Assembly: GCA_028752905.1 (NCBI GenBank)
Contig: JAQNBH010000014.1
Coordinates: 17,157,250 to 17,221,249 of the forward strand
Source of the DNA: Cladorhizidae sp. MBARI D1340-BT2
Taxonomy: Eukaryota; Porifera; Demospongiae; Poecilosclerida; Cladorhizidae
DNA: 64,000 nt
Direction: 5' to 3'
Every line of letters begins with the position of its first letter. Position 1 is the stretch's first letter. This document shows positions 27,801 through 42,800 of this stretch, one piece after another. The notes under the pieces were generated by a model. That model saw nothing but the letters and a program-made list of their open reading frames with translations. It did no database searches and was not told the origin of the DNA. The translations under genes and the position numbers were made by a program.

Positions 27801-30800
27801 TTGCTGAAGTAGTTATTGTATCTGCCTTGGTTGCTTGTGAGTGTCCCATGCTTGCTGTAGTAGTTACTGTATCCACCTTGGTTGCTTGTGTGTGCCCCAT
27901 GCTTGCTGTAATAGATACTGTATGTGCCTTGGTTGCTTGTGCGTGTCCCATGCTTGCTGAAGTAGTTATTGTATCTGCCTTGGTTGCTTGTGGGAGGTTC
28001 CAAATTTTATGGTTTTCTCAATCTTCAATTTTATTTCCCTGACACTACAAGTAGTCAGGTGGGAGGGAGGTTATGAGTTTATTTGGAAATTGGGGGGAGG
28101 TGGGGGGTTATTTGTTTCCCTCCCTTCCCCAAAGGAGAGTAGACGAGTCTCTTCAACCTGGTGAGTGTGCAAGTTTTCCTGTGCCTGAGTTTGTATGTGT
28201 AGGTACAGTACATGTAGGGACATACATATTAGTAGGTAGGTTGGTATGTATGTACATGTATGTATGCATGTGTTGCGTATATATATATTTATGTGTGTGT
28301 ATGTGTATATGTCAGAGATTGTGGAAGATCAAGAGTGTGCTTCTTGCATTAGCCAAGACACTTCCGTCGCTAGGTATGAGTTATATTTATAGCTGTTCTA
28401 ATTGAAGAGCAGTAAACACTGGCCTATGCACAGGTAGGCCACTCCTCCAGGCTAGACTGGTCTGGGGCACAATTATTTTGTTGACCAGGTATTTTGTTGA
28501 CCAGGATATACTTTTATAAAACCATCCCTATGTTCCTCTCTCTCCCTCCTCCTTCTCTCTCTGTCTCTCTCTTCCTCCCTCCATCCTCCCCTCCTCTCTC
28601 TCGGGGCTCTCTCTTCCTCCCTCCATCCTCCCCTCCTCTCTCTCTCTCTGTCTCTCTCTTCCTCCCTCCATCCTCCCCTCCTCTCTCTCTCTCTGTCTCT
28701 CTCTTCCTCCCTCCATCCTCCCCCTCCATCCTCTCCTTCTCTCTCCGTCTCTCCCTCCTTCCTTTGTTTTTAACACTTCATTTGGTTAGTAAGGTGAGTG
28801 GGTATATATACAAATCAATGAGAGGTGAGGGCAGTCAAGGTCTTCTTGTCAAAAATGGCTTGACAACAGCCATGCACAATCACTTGGCCTCACACAGATG
28901 AGTGGAACAAGATAATAAGCTGGGGTGGTGTGGAGGTTGGTTGATGATTGTGCAATAAGAGGTGACGGTCAAGTGTTTCTGCTGGTCCTGGTTTTCCGTA
29001 TCTTATGGGAGCCTTGAATTGCCAGCTTTGCTGACCTGATCATTAGATCTTTAGTACCCATTTTTGTCAGGTTGAGGTAGTTTCTTGAACCCCGGCATGT
29101 GGGGAAGACCAGGTGATCCTACCCTGGCATGTGGGGAAGACCATGTGATCCTACCCTGGCATGTTAGGAAGACCACGTGATCCTACCCTGGCATGTGGGG
29201 AAGACCAGGTGATCCTACCCCGGCATGTGGGGAAGACCAGGTGATCCCACCTCAGCATGTGGGGAAGACCATGTGATCCTACCCTGGCATGTGGGGAAGA
29301 CCACGTGATCCTACCCTGGCATGTGGGGAAGACCACGTGATCCTACCCCAGCATGTGGGGAAGACCAGGTGATCCTACCCCGGCATGTGGGGAAGACCAC
29401 GTGATCCTACCCTGGCATGTGGGGAAGACCACATGATCCTACCCCGGCATGTGGGGAAGACCAGGTGATCCTACCCCAGCATGTGGGGAAGACTAGGTGA
29501 TCCTACCCCGACATGTGGGGAAGACCACGTGATCCTACCCTGGCATGTGGGGAAGACCACGTGATCCTTGGCATGTGGGGAAGACCACGTGATCCTACCC
29601 TGGCATGTGAGGAAGACCACGTGATCCTATCCCGGCATGTGGGGAAGACCACGTGATCCTATCCCGGCTTGTGGGGAAGACCAGGTGATCCTACCCCAGC
29701 ATGTGGGGAAGACCACGTGATCATACTCGACAGTAATGAGTTTGACCTTCTATTCCGTCTTTTTGATGTCGGACAAGAGATCTGCATCCTTGGTGGTCTT
29801 CCTGCATCAGCCTCCTCCATTAGGGTGTCGTATGAGAGTGTTTCGAGCATAGTCATTCTCTTTTTGCTATCATCCCACCATACCAAGTCTGGCGGAGATC
29901 TGCGGCCATGGTGCGACAGGGGAAGTGGTTGTTGATCGCGTGCAATATCTTTTCAAGAACAGTGTCATGTCTGTGGCTGTACCACCTCAAGCAATGCAGC
30001 CTTACACGAGTTGAGGACATGGACAAGATTTTGCATGTCTGCTGAGCATAAGGGGAATGTGTTGTAGCTCTTCTTTTTCCACTGACACAAGTTGGCATTG
30101 TGTGGTGGAGTGTCCAGGGAGCATTAAGCACCTACTTCACAGTGAGTCTATTTGTTAAGCACATGTACATGTACTTCAATATTGGTTCTAGCCTCTATTT
30201 GTTAAGCACCTACTTCACTGTTGGTTCTAGCCTCTATTTGTTAAGCACCTAACTTCACTGTTGGTTCTAGCCTCTATTTGTTAAGCACCTAACTTCACTG
30301 TTGGTTCTAGCCTCTATTTGTTAAGCACCTACTTCACTGTTGGTTCTAGCCTCTATTTGTTAAGCACCTACTTCACAGTCTATTTGTTAAGCACATACTT
30401 CACTGTTGGTCCTAGCCGCTATTTGTTAAGCACCTACTTCACTGTTGGTTCTAGCCTCTATTTGTTAAGCACCTACTTCACAGTCTATTTGTTTAAGCAC
30501 CTACTTCACTGTTGGTTCTAGCCACTATTTGTTAAGCACCTACTTCACTGGTTCTAGCCTCTATTTGTTAAGCACCTACTTCATAGTCTATTTGTTAAGC
30601 ACCTACTTCACTGTTGGCGGCTCTAGCCTCTATTTTTAAGCACCTACTTCAACCTACTTCAACCTGCCTCAACCCAGTGTGGTGTTGGTCCAGTGTGTGT
30701 GCTATTGTCAACCTACTTCAACCTGCCTCAACCCAGTGTGGTGTTGGTCCAGTGTGTGTCCTCATAGAGCTATTGTCAGTCACTCAGACACATCCAGCAA

Positions 30801-33800
30801 CATCAGTCACTCAGACACATCCAGCAACATCAGTCACTCAGACACATCCAGCAACATCAGTCACTCACACTGTCTATTTGTTAAGCACCTACTTTACTGT
30901 TGGTTCTAGCATTTATTTGTTGATCGTTATCATGTCTCCTCCTGCTCAAACTCAAAAGTCGGTGTTTCTTCAATTTTTGGTGACCAGTAGATAGGATGTC
31001 CACATCACTATCCAGGCTCTGCTCAGCTACACTTCAACCATTCTCGATTCCTTCTAGCTAGCACGCTACATTCACAGGATGATCCTTAACCAAACGTTTA
31101 TCATGTCTGCACACAGGAACAGGAACTGCTTGTTAAGCTCCTGCTCACCATTGGGTACACATTTTCTTGTTGACTGATACCTACACGCCCAGTTCAGCAA
31201 CCAGCTTTTATGGCATGTGGCGCACGAACTATTGTAATGCCAAGTAAGGGCGGTGTCATTATACATATTGTTGGTCTGCCCCCCCCCCCAAAAAACCTCA
31301 ACAAAGTTTATATCACAGTATCCTGAACGATGGTTTTGGCCGACTTTAGCCCCCCAAAACATTTCAAATAGGCCTGGCATACTTTGCTAAGGTAGTAAAC
31401 TGCAACCTCGAAAACACACGTGAAATTCTGTCTTCAAGGATCTTGTATGTATGTCATCTATCTATCTATCATCTTTCTATCTCTCTATCTACTTTTCCCA
31501 CGCATTACTTACTTTGGGTACAATAGGTCCATTCTGCCAATGCAACTGCTGTGACTAATAAATATTCAGTAAAGCACCTTAAATGGGTAAAGGTCGTCAT
31601 GCCTCATAAACAAGCTTGTGCATATACTATATCGATTCTAGCTAAGCAGAGTCAGTAAGCAGCTGCATATTTTCACCTACTCAGTTAGTTTCCTTAGGAA
31701 CTTACTCTTGTGACAATACATTCAACATGTATACGTCTATGTGAGCGCTGGTTAGTTCTGGAGTTACACCGAGTTCTTGTAGATGGGTGTTTGACTATAC
31801 AAGTGAATTTTTTTTAAGAAGCAAGACAAAGACAAGAACGTTTACAATTTTTAACCACGAAAATTTATAGGACCCTTTACCTATTAATATAATGAAGATA
31901 TTTAGTCCCCTAAATGTTTGTGGGGAAAACTAACAACAACAATAATCTAACAACAACAATAATAAGTGATAACAATAATGATATTACAAACAATAATAAT
32001 AATAATTATTACTATTATAGAAGGATGCCTGGGCTCTGTTCCATGGGGAGCCCAGCTACTGGTGCAATATCCTTAGAGACTAGCTGTACTGCAGTATCCT
32101 GATAGACTAGCTATAAGAATAATGTATCTGTGACAATGGGGATCACAGCTACTGCAGTATCCTGATAGATTAGGTATAGGAACAATGCATCTGTGACTGA
32201 TGCTTGCACCACTTCTCTTTTTTTGTCCGGACATCGTGTAGTGGATTTTTTAAAAACTAGTCTGTTACTGCGGGTTAAGTAACTCTGCTAAGGAATAATG
32301 GGTCGAAATAATATTCTCATTGATTTCACCTGCATTCATATTAGTCCGAGGAATGGAATCTTGCTCCTTTTATAGCAGCAAACACCCAGTCCTTTATGAC
32401 CATATTATATGTATATAGGCATACAGCTCACACAATTATACTGTCCAATGACTGTATGTGTTTGTTATGTTCAAGTGATTCACACAATCCCTTCAAAGGG
32501 TTGAGTATCTGCCACAGGTGGTTTCACCTGGCCTTGTTGACTTCCCTGACATGTCAGGGGTTCACCTTCGATTTCACTGTCATCACAATGCATGTAACTA
32601 AAGCCTCACAATGTATGTAACTGAAGAGTCATATTCAACCTCACAATGCATGTGACTGAAGAGTCGTATTCAACCTCACAATGCATGTAACTGAAGTCGT
32701 ATTCAACCTCACAATGCATGTGACTGAAGAGTCATATTCAACCTCGCAATGCATGTAACTGAAGAGTCGTATTTAACCTCACAATGCATGTAACTGAAGA
32801 GTCGTATTCATCCTCACAATACATTTGACTGAAGAGTCGTATTCAACCTCACAATGCATGTGACCGAACAGTCGTATTCAACCTCACAATGCATGTGACT
32901 GAAGAGTCGTATTCAACCTCACAATGCATGTGACTGAAGAGTCGTATTCAACCTCACAATGCATGTGACTGAAGAGTCCTATTCAACCTCACAATGCATG
33001 TGACCGAACAGTCGTATTCAACCTCACAATACATTTGACTGAAGAGTCGTATTCAACCTCACAATGCATGTGACCGAACAGTCGTATTCAACCTCGCAAT
33101 GCATGTAACTGAAGAGTCGTATTCAGCCTCACAATGCATGTGACTGAAGAGTCGTATTCAACCTCGCAATGCATGTAACTGAAGTCGTATTCAACCTCAC
33201 AATGCATGTGACTGAAGAGTTGTATTCAGCCTCACAATGCATGTAACTGAAGAGTTGTATTCAACCTCACAATGCATGTGACTGAAGAGTCGTATTCAGC
33301 CTCTCAATGCATGTAACTGACGAGTCGTATTCAACCTCACAATGCATGTGACTGACGAGTCCTATTCAACCTCACAATGCATGTAACTGAAGAGTCGTAT
33401 TCATCCTCACAATGCATGTGACTGAAGAGTCGTATTCAGCCTCACCATGCATGTGACTGAAGAGTCGTATTCAACCTCACAATGCATGTGACTGAAGAGT
33501 CGTATTCAGCCTCTCAATGCATGTAACTGACGAGTCGTATTCAACCTCACAATGCATGTGACTGACGAGTCCTATTCAACCTCACAATGCATGTAACTGA
33601 AGAGTCGTATTCATCCTCACAATGCATGTGACTGAAGAGTCGTATTCAGCCTCTCAATGCATGTAACTGAAGAGTCGTATTCATCCTCACAATGCATGTG
33701 ACTGAAGAGTCGTCTTCAACCTCACAATGCATGTGACTGAAGAGTCGTATTCAACCTCACAATGCATGTGACTGAAGAGTCGTATTCAGCCTCACCATGC

Positions 33801-36800
33801 ATGTGACTGAAGAGTCGTATTCAACCTCACAATGCATGTAACTGAAGAGTCGTATTCAGCCTCACAATGCATGTAAATGAAGTTGTATTCAACCTCACAA
33901 TGCATGTGACTGAAGAGTCGTATTCAGCCTCTCAATGCATGTGACTGAAGTCCTATTCAACCTCACAATGCATGTGACTGAAGAGTTGTATTCAACCTCA
34001 CAATGCATGTAACTGAAGAGTTGTATTCAACCTCACAATGCATGTGACTGAAGAGTCGTATTCAGCCTCTCAATGCATGTAACTGACGAGTCGTATTCAA
34101 CCTCACAATGCATGTGACTGACGAGTCCTATTCAACCTCACAATGCATGTAACTGAAGAGTCGTATTCATCCTCACAATGCATGTGACTGAAGAGTCGTC
34201 TTCAACCTCACAATGCATGTAACTGAAGAGTCGTATTCAGCCTCACCATGCATGTGACTGAAGAGTCGTATTCATCCTCACAATGCATGTAACTGAAGAG
34301 TCATATTCATCCTCACAATGCATGTGACTGAAGAGTCTTATTCAACCTCACAACCCACACATCTGTAAAACTAGTTGGCTCAAGGTTTTCACCGAACACT
34401 TTTGCGTGCAAGGAAATTATTATTATTCCGTGTACCTCTCCCCCCCTCTCCCCCACTCTTGTGTACGTAATGACCTCACAGAGCACATGAGTGACCAGCT
34501 GACTGTCCACACCATCAGACAATACATACCCACTATCCTCCGAAACAAGACCTTCATAAGCAAGGGCTCCGAACGCTTTTTGTGAGTTCCCCCAAAGGAA
34601 ATTATTGTTGTTATTATCATTGTTGTTATTGTTGCTATGTAAAGTGTTTTTTAAATTTTTTTATTACCATAAAAGTTGGTTGTTAAGCCAGTGTCTATAT
34701 TAAGCACTTGTTAATTAATTAAGCACCTACTTTAGTATTGGTTCTAGCTGTTGTCAAGTGTTGATCATGGAGTCTGTGTGTTCTGGCAACCAGACAAATC
34801 TGTAGATGGGATAGCCACATCTGATACTCTCCAGGCTCTGCTCAGCAACAGTTCAACTGTTCACCCCCACCCCATCTAGCTAGTGAGTTATGTACACTGG
34901 ATGACCCATTATAAGAAATTGATTTAGTGAGTGCATGAGCATTAATCATTAATATACTGTTCAGTGTAAGTGGCCATTTTCGTGTTGATTGATGCTTCAT
35001 GTAAGTGCCCAGCTTAATTACAACAAGCATTATTATCTCTCAATGAACTCTCAGTTGACATAATAACATTAAAATCACCTTCCCAATAATCAACTTAAAA
35101 TTGCTATTTAAGGCTAGTCGAAACTCGAAACGTCGAGCAAATACAATTTGAAGTTGATTATTGAGAAGGTGATTTTAAAGCATTATTATTATTGTTTTTG
35201 TTGTTGTTATTACCACCTCTACTAGTAGAGACTCTGCAGTTATTCTTTTCTCTCGCAATTATGCTATAGAAGTCACTATTAATAGACTAGTTGCAAAATA
35301 TTTCAGACTAAAAAAGGATGGAACATGACAGTGGTTCCTTTTCAGCCTATGCATACATCAAATGGCTGTAGATGCTCACCATCAAGAAGGAGCATGGCTG
35401 TAGATGCTCACCCATCAAGAAGGAGCATAGCTGTAGATGCTCACAATCAAGAAGGAGCATGGCTGTAGATGCTCACCCATCAAGAAGGAGCATGGCTGTA
35501 GATGCTCACCCATCAAGAAGGGGCATGGCTGTAGATGCTCACCCATCAAGAAGGAGCATGGCTGTAGATGCTCACCAATCAAGAAGGGGCATGGCTGTAG
35601 ATGCTCACCAATCAAGAAGGGGCATGGCTGATGCTCACCCATCAATAAGGAGCATGGCTGATGCTCACCCATCAAGAAGGAGCATGGCTGTAGATGCTCG
35701 CCAATCAGGAAGGAGCATGGCTGTAGATGCTCGCCAATCAGGAAGGAGCATGGCTGTAGATGCTCGCCAATCAAGAAGGAGCATGGCTGTAGATGCTCAC
35801 CCATCAAGAAGGAGCATGGCTGTAGATGCTCATCAAGAAGGAGCATGGCTGATGCTCACCCATCAAGAAGGAGCATGGCTGTAGATGCTCATCAAGAAGG
35901 AGCATGGCTGATGCTCACCCATCAAGAAGGAGCATGGCTGTAGATGCTCATCAAGAAGGAGCATAGCTGTAGATGCTCACCAATCAAGAAGGAGCATGGC
36001 TGTAGATGCTCACCATCAAGAAGGAGCATGGCTGTAGATGCTCGCCAATCAGGAAGGAGCATAGCTGTAGATGCTCATCAAGAAGGAGCATGGCTGTAGA
36101 TGCTCGCCAATCAGGAAGGAGCATGGCTGTAGATGCTCATCAAGAAGGAGCATGGCTGTAGATGCTCACCAATCAGGAAGGAGCATGGCTGTAGATGCTC
36201 ATCAAGAAGGAGCATGGCTGTAGATGCTCATCAATCAAGAAGGAGCATGGCTGATGCTCACCCATCAAGAAGGAGCATGGCTGTAGATGCTCACCAATCA
36301 AGAAGGAGCATTGCTGTAGATGCTCACCCATCAAGAAGGAGCATGGCTGTAGATGCTCACCAATCAAGAAGGAGCATGGCTGTAGATGCACACCATCAAG
36401 AAGGAGCATGACTGTAGATACTCACCAATCAAGAAGGAGCATGGCTGATGCTCACCCATCAAGAAGGAGCATGGCTGTAGATGCTCACCAATCAAGAAGG
36501 AGCATGGCTGTAGATGCTCACCAATTAAGAAGGAGCATGACTGTAGATGCTCACCCATCAAGAAGGAGCATGGCTATAGATGCTCACTCAAGAAGGAGCA
36601 TGGCTGTAGATGCACACCCATCAAGAAGGAGCATGGCTTTAGATGCTCAATCAAGAAGGAGCAGAGCTACAGATACTGACCAATTGTTATGACAAAATTC
36701 CAAGCAGTTTTGAGCTGGAGGTCAATTAGTGCTCATTATACATAAAATTTCTTCACCGATCTTTGAAGTAGATTCTCTTAAAATTGCTCCTGGAATTTAA

Positions 36801-39800
36801 CTCATTTCCAGATAGTATATTCATTAGGATTATGTTGACTACTGAGCCACAGATTCTCACGGTTCTGTTGTGATCCATATGCTTGTGGGAGCCGCCACAG
36901 TGAGTGTGTTGTAACACATGCTATGTGATGCATGTTACGTACCGAGCTGACAAGTATGAGGATCTTACTTGTGGGATTAGGGAAATCACCGTTCTTACAT
37001 GTACAGGGAAGTGTGAGCGTATTCATCCCGCATAGGGGGCAGGGTGAGCATACTCATCCCGCATAGGGGGCAGGGTTGACGTACTCATCCCACATAGGGG
37101 GCAGGGTGAGTGTACTAATCCCGCATAGGGGGCAGGGTGGAGCGTACTCATCCCACATAGGGGGCAGGGTGGAGCGTACTCATCCTGCATAGGGGGCAGT
37201 GTGAGTGGACTCAACCTGCCAGTTAGTTCAAGAAGTTGGGTTGATTTCCACCTGGTGAATTCTTCATCAGTCCTCTTTTGATCCTTGTCCAACGTCACGA
37301 AGCGCGAAGAATTGGTAATGATGGTGGGGGTGGGGGGAAGGAGGGGTCGATGTGGGTGAGAATATCCTCTCGTGGAACAGGAAGGTGGTCAGCTCTTTCT
37401 TGCCACTTCCATTGCTTAAAGCCCAACAGATTTAATAAAGGTAAGCAACAGATGGTGGGAGAGCTGCTTGCCATTTCTCCAACACAATATTTTCTGGCTG
37501 TGACAAACTCACCAGCACAAACAGTGTGGTCATCATATTTCCCCATCCACCTCCTGCCCCTGCCCCTGAGCCACTGCACCAAGTCACGTGTCAGTGTAGA
37601 GTGAAGGATGGCACGCTTCATGTTCCCAATGCAGTGCATGCCTCGTACTCTGACCACGGTTGGCGAGTTATCCCAGAATGCCTCGTCGAATCCCATGCCA
37701 GTATTGCACTGAGTAATCTCCTCCTCTGTGATGTCAGTAACCTCCACTGACGGCATTGTTCCTGCAGCAGCTGCGAACGAAGCCGAGTTCTTGACCAGTA
37801 CTTGGCATGCCTTTATCTGGTTCCATATATAGCGCTTTGCAGGCCTCATACTTTCCTAGTACCTTCTTCTCTTCCCTGCAGTGTCTCTTGAAGTTCATCA
37901 TTTGAAAGTGCTTTTTTTCGCAGTAAAAGTGACATCATGAAATGAATAATATAGACCTGCTAGATGCAGGAAAGTTATCCATCAAAAGGTTAACTTTAGG
38001 TTAGAAACATAAAATAGATGGCCAAGTATCAAAGTGGTTACCTTATCATTGTTGGTACAGTGTTGACCATGTGCTCGAGGTCAGAGTAGCACTGGGCACA
38101 CCATTCAGTTGGTAAAGGGTCACCTTTCATGTTGTTACACAAACTACCTACATATCAAGATGATCTGCAGTGTCATTGGAATAATCAGAGCTGTCTTTGA
38201 TCTGCCATTGTCACCAGACAGCCCTTGAAGACAGGTCCCAATCTCCAGACAGCCCTCAGAGACAGGTCCCAGTCTCCAGACAGCCCTCAGAGACAGGTCC
38301 CAGTCTCCAGACATACCTCAGAGACAGGTCTCAGTTCCCAGACAGCCCTCAGAGACAGTTCCCAGACAGCCCTCAGAGACAGGTCCCAGTCTCCAGACAT
38401 ACCTCAGAGACAGGTCCCAGTTCCTAGACAGCCCTCGGAGACAGGTCTGCTATGGACTGACTCAGTTAGCTACTTTGGAATTTTCTCTAATAGAGTTTCC
38501 TCTTGAAATTATTTAGCATGAAGTAGCATGTGTGGCATGGATGAGCCGTGTGTGCAGGGGCGTGTCTGTTGTACCTGACTGACCTCTGTTACACATGTTA
38601 CGAATTTTGATGTGAAATAGCTAGACAACTGCTTTTTCTATTTGCACCATTTTTGGCATGAAGTGCAACCCCCTAGCAGGGAAAGAGAAAATGATATTAG
38701 CTCGGCCGAGAACCTTCAAGACGGTGCGAACTTTTCCACGTTTTTTATTACACACGTTACAAGAAAACATGTTACAAGAAAACTTTTAGAAATCAACACA
38801 GGGCCCATTCCATACTCATCAACATGGGGCCCATTCCATACTCACCAACACGGGGTCAATTCCATACTCATCAAGGGGCCCATTCCATACTAATCAACGT
38901 GGGGCCCATCGGAGCAAAACAATTTTTGGGATTGATGAAACTAAACGAAATCCCCCCCCCCCCACACACACAAATGTCAAGAAAACGGCCACAGCTATGT
39001 TTGGTCATAAACGCATCTCAAATTTTCACTCCACTTCAAAGCAATGGCGTGGGGTCTGGAGTAAAGATAGGGACCTAAAAACATGTTTTCCTAAATCCCC
39101 TAAGAGCTACTTTCATGCAACAAACTTTTTTGACACCGCTATGAAGTTTTTTTCGAGCCTCTCATGTCACTGTCCTTGCCCAAATGATCGCTCGCCCCGT
39201 CCAACCAGAAGTAAAGTCTCATAACTATTATTAATCAATCGAACAGTCTATTGGGGCATGTGTATACGGATTTAATTTAATTTAATTTAATTTTCCCGTG
39301 AAGTTTGCACCATATGGCACTTATGGCGGTTAAGAGTTAAGGTTCTTCCATGTACACTGCTCCTTGATGCTGGGCGGTTAAAAGTGAAGGTTCTTACATG
39401 TGCTACTCCTTGAATTTGGGCGGTTAAGTGCGTAGGTTCTTCAATTTGCTGCTCCTTGATGTTGGGTGGTTAAAAGTGAAGGTTCTTACATTTGCTGCTC
39501 CTTGATTCTGGGCAGTTAAGGCGGGACTGTACGTCAGCACCACCAAAGTAGTATAAATCGCCATAACATTTTTCAATACACTCTATGCAGATTTAAAAAA
39601 TTCCGGTGTGTTACTTATGCTTTGTGCTTTCTAATGATAATTATGTTGAATGTCTCTGCAGACATATTTTCTCAGAAGATACATCAAAAAAGGTTGACCT
39701 TTAACTTTTTAATAACTGCCCTAATTATCAAGATCAAAGTCCCAGATTTGGTCAGCTGATATAGGAGGCTCTAATCTGTGCAACACATGAACAGATTATC

Positions 39801-42800
39801 AATCAAAGTCGTGGTTTTTGAGTGGCAGGCCACCACTTTTGCAACTGGAAAACACCAGGGAAATCCCAAACCTCACCATTTTAAATCAACATAACTTGCC
39901 AACACTTATAGATTTGTTTCATGTGTTGCACATATAATTAGAAGAGAGCTATCCCGTGATATAAAAATTATTATGTGATGTGAAGCGTTGGAAAGTTATG
40001 AGCTTTAATTTTTTAAAATTTTTTATGAAGAAAAATATAATATAGTCCAAGTTAGGGCAATGAAATGTTTGGGTTTACAATGAAATATCATGCAAGATGT
40101 GTTCTCTTTGTAGTTTCTTGATCTGTTACATGGACAAAAACCAACATAACTTCGAAATGGAGCATCCAATGCCTCTCAAACTTTGCAAATGGCTAAGAGG
40201 ATAGATACAAGAACAGTTTGAAAAAAGAAGGGAAAAGGTCTAGTTTTTGACGTACAGTGCTCCCTTAACCGATTAAACGCCGTAAGCGCCATATGGCGCG
40301 AGACCTTACATCCTTCGCCACACAAAAATATATAAAATGAACCGTTACGAGCTAACAGCCCCGGTTGGGTTCTGCACATGCCTAGTAGACTAGAGAACGT
40401 CACAAAAATGATTATTTCCGGTTGATGCATCGTGCAACAAAAATCCTGCGGTTGAACGCCATTTTTGTTGGTCGAGCTTTTTTTTTTAACTGCTCAAAGA
40501 TGCTCTCCTGTGAGGACGTTATTTCTCAACTTTTAGCCGACGATTCTGGCGATTCTGGGTCAGATTCATTTGGGGAAGAAGGTGAAGACATCTATGCATA
40601 CCGAGGAAACACTCTGGATCCAGTTGCTCTAAGAGAAGAGGCGTGCTTGGATGGACTTCTCGATTGTAAGTTTCTTCTAACCTTAGCGCTTCATAGCCTT
40701 TGTTTACCATAGTCAACTGAGAGTGTACTATTGCCAAATACTAGCTTATTCTGTTGGTATTCCAAATTCAGACAGGATAGTTATAGGAAAAAAGTTATAG
40801 CTAAGAGTGTAGGTTGGAGTTGTTGATTTTCATTTGAATTTGAATTTACAAATGTTGACCACAAACTTGATATATATATCTTGTTTTTCCCACCCTCCCC
40901 ACTACTTTTCCTACAGCATCAGATGATGAGAGTGGAGATGAGGCATCTATGACTCCTTTTGTTACATTGGAGGATGAGGAAGCCTTGCCTGAAGTCTCTA
41001 CAGGGCGTGGGAACACGACTGGTGCTGGAGTTGTGCGAGGGAGAGGCGGGCGAGGGAGTACTGGCCGAGGGAGAGGCGGGCGAGGGAGTACTGGCCAAGG
41101 GGGAAGCAGCTCAAGTGGTAGTGGAGTCGTAAGTGTTGCTAGTGGTCCTCCAAAAGGTACTGGTAGTAGGCGGGCCAGAGGTTATAGGCGTGTGCGAGCA
41201 TCTGGCACTGGTTCTGTCCGAGCATCTGGCACTGGTTCTGCCCAAGCATCTGGCACTGGTTCTAGGCTAACTGAGGTCACAGGTAAGTGGGAAATAAAGG
41301 AGCCAACTCCTTTGAAATTGGACTATACAGCAACAGCTGGTCCAACTTCTTCATTGCTTGGTGCATCAAGTACATTTTTAGATGCATTTTACCTTTTTTT
41401 TACTCTTGAAGTGTGGGAACTCCTAGTAGCAGAGACGAACAGTTACGTTTCTAGGATGGCTAGTCTCTCCAGGCCATGGGTAGATACTAATATAGAGGAA
41501 ATGAAAGCTTTTGTAGGAATGTTGATAATAATGGGAGTTTCCACACTTCCATACTTAGAATTGTACTGGTCCACTAATCACTCGGATTTGTCTGGATCTT
41601 TGGTTCGTAAAGTAATGCCTAGGACTCGGTTTTTGGAGCTAATGCGTTATGTACATGTAAATTCTATTGATGGTTTGTTGGTTACAAAGGGTAACCTGAA
41701 TTATGATCGGCTTTATAAGGTAAGGAAGTTATTAGATTTGATTACTCCTAAGTTTGAGAGTGAATATACCTTGCATCAAGAGCTTAGTATTGATGAAGCT
41801 ATGATTCCCTTTCAAGGTAGGCTTGGCTTCAAACAGTATATGAAGGACAAACCAATAAAATGGGGGATAAAAGTGTTTGTCCTTTGTGATGCTAGGAATG
41901 GGTACATTTATCGGTTGCAGATTTATACAGGTAAGAACGTGGAAGTAGCTGATAAAACTGGTTTGTGTAGTAGAGTTGTTTTAGATTTGTTAGAAGGATT
42001 AGAACATAAGAACTTCCATGTGTACATGGACAATTATTATACTAGTCCTAATTTATTTCAAACGCTTACAAGTAAAGGCTTTGGTGCATGTGGTACAGCT
42101 AGGTATACTAGGAGGAACTTTCCTCCAGATTTAGTAACAAAAGCTTCGATTAGAAATAGAGGTTATTATGATTATAGGTCTAATGGTGCACTCCTGGCTT
42201 TAGTTTGGGTAGATAAACGGTCAATCTACATGATAACTAATATACATCCCGCGGAAAATAATTTAGTACCTCCTACTGTAAAAAGGCGCAAAATTGATGG
42301 TTCTAGAGAGGATCTGCCATGTCCCCCATGTTTGCCTGATTATCAGTCATTCATGAGAGGTGTGAACAGAGCAGATCAGAGAATATACTATAACTTGGGT
42401 AGAAAGTCTAGGAGATGGTGGAAAAGGGTTTTTTCGTATTTGATAGAAGCTTGTTTATTGAATTCATTTATTTTGTTTTCTTCTGTCCGAGCTCCAATAT
42501 CAGTAAGGAAGGGTAATTATCTAGAAGCTAGGATTGTTCTAGCTAAATCTTTGATTGGTTCTTTCTCTTCTCGGCAGCGTGCAGGTCAACGTTGTAGTCA
42601 GGCAAATAGTCAGCTAGATCGCCTCAATTTAAAACTAGGTCATTTCCCACAGTGCTGTGCAAAGAAGCGCTGTGTAGTTTGCATTTGTAAAGGTTACAGG
42701 CATGAGGCAAGGTCCCAGTGTTGTTTTTGTAAGGTTCCTTTGTGTGGTAGATCAACAGGCCGTGACTGTTTTCGTAAATACCATACCTTGGTGGACTATC

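Noticed and set aside
28137..28161. Possible 25-nt microexon between AAAG and GTGAGT
   Set aside because: Joining it to the next BRF2-like exon creates an in-frame TGA.
32584..34355. Regular 35-bp array resembling a CRISPR
   Set aside because: Head-to-tail repeats without unique spacers, no cas genes, eukaryotic context. The same applies to the 34-bp array at 13.9-15.6 kb and the 32-bp array at 29.1-29.7 kb.
35372..36692. Open frames of 64-170 codons on both strands
   Set aside because: 33-bp minisatellite with unit length divisible by three; no splice or codon evidence.
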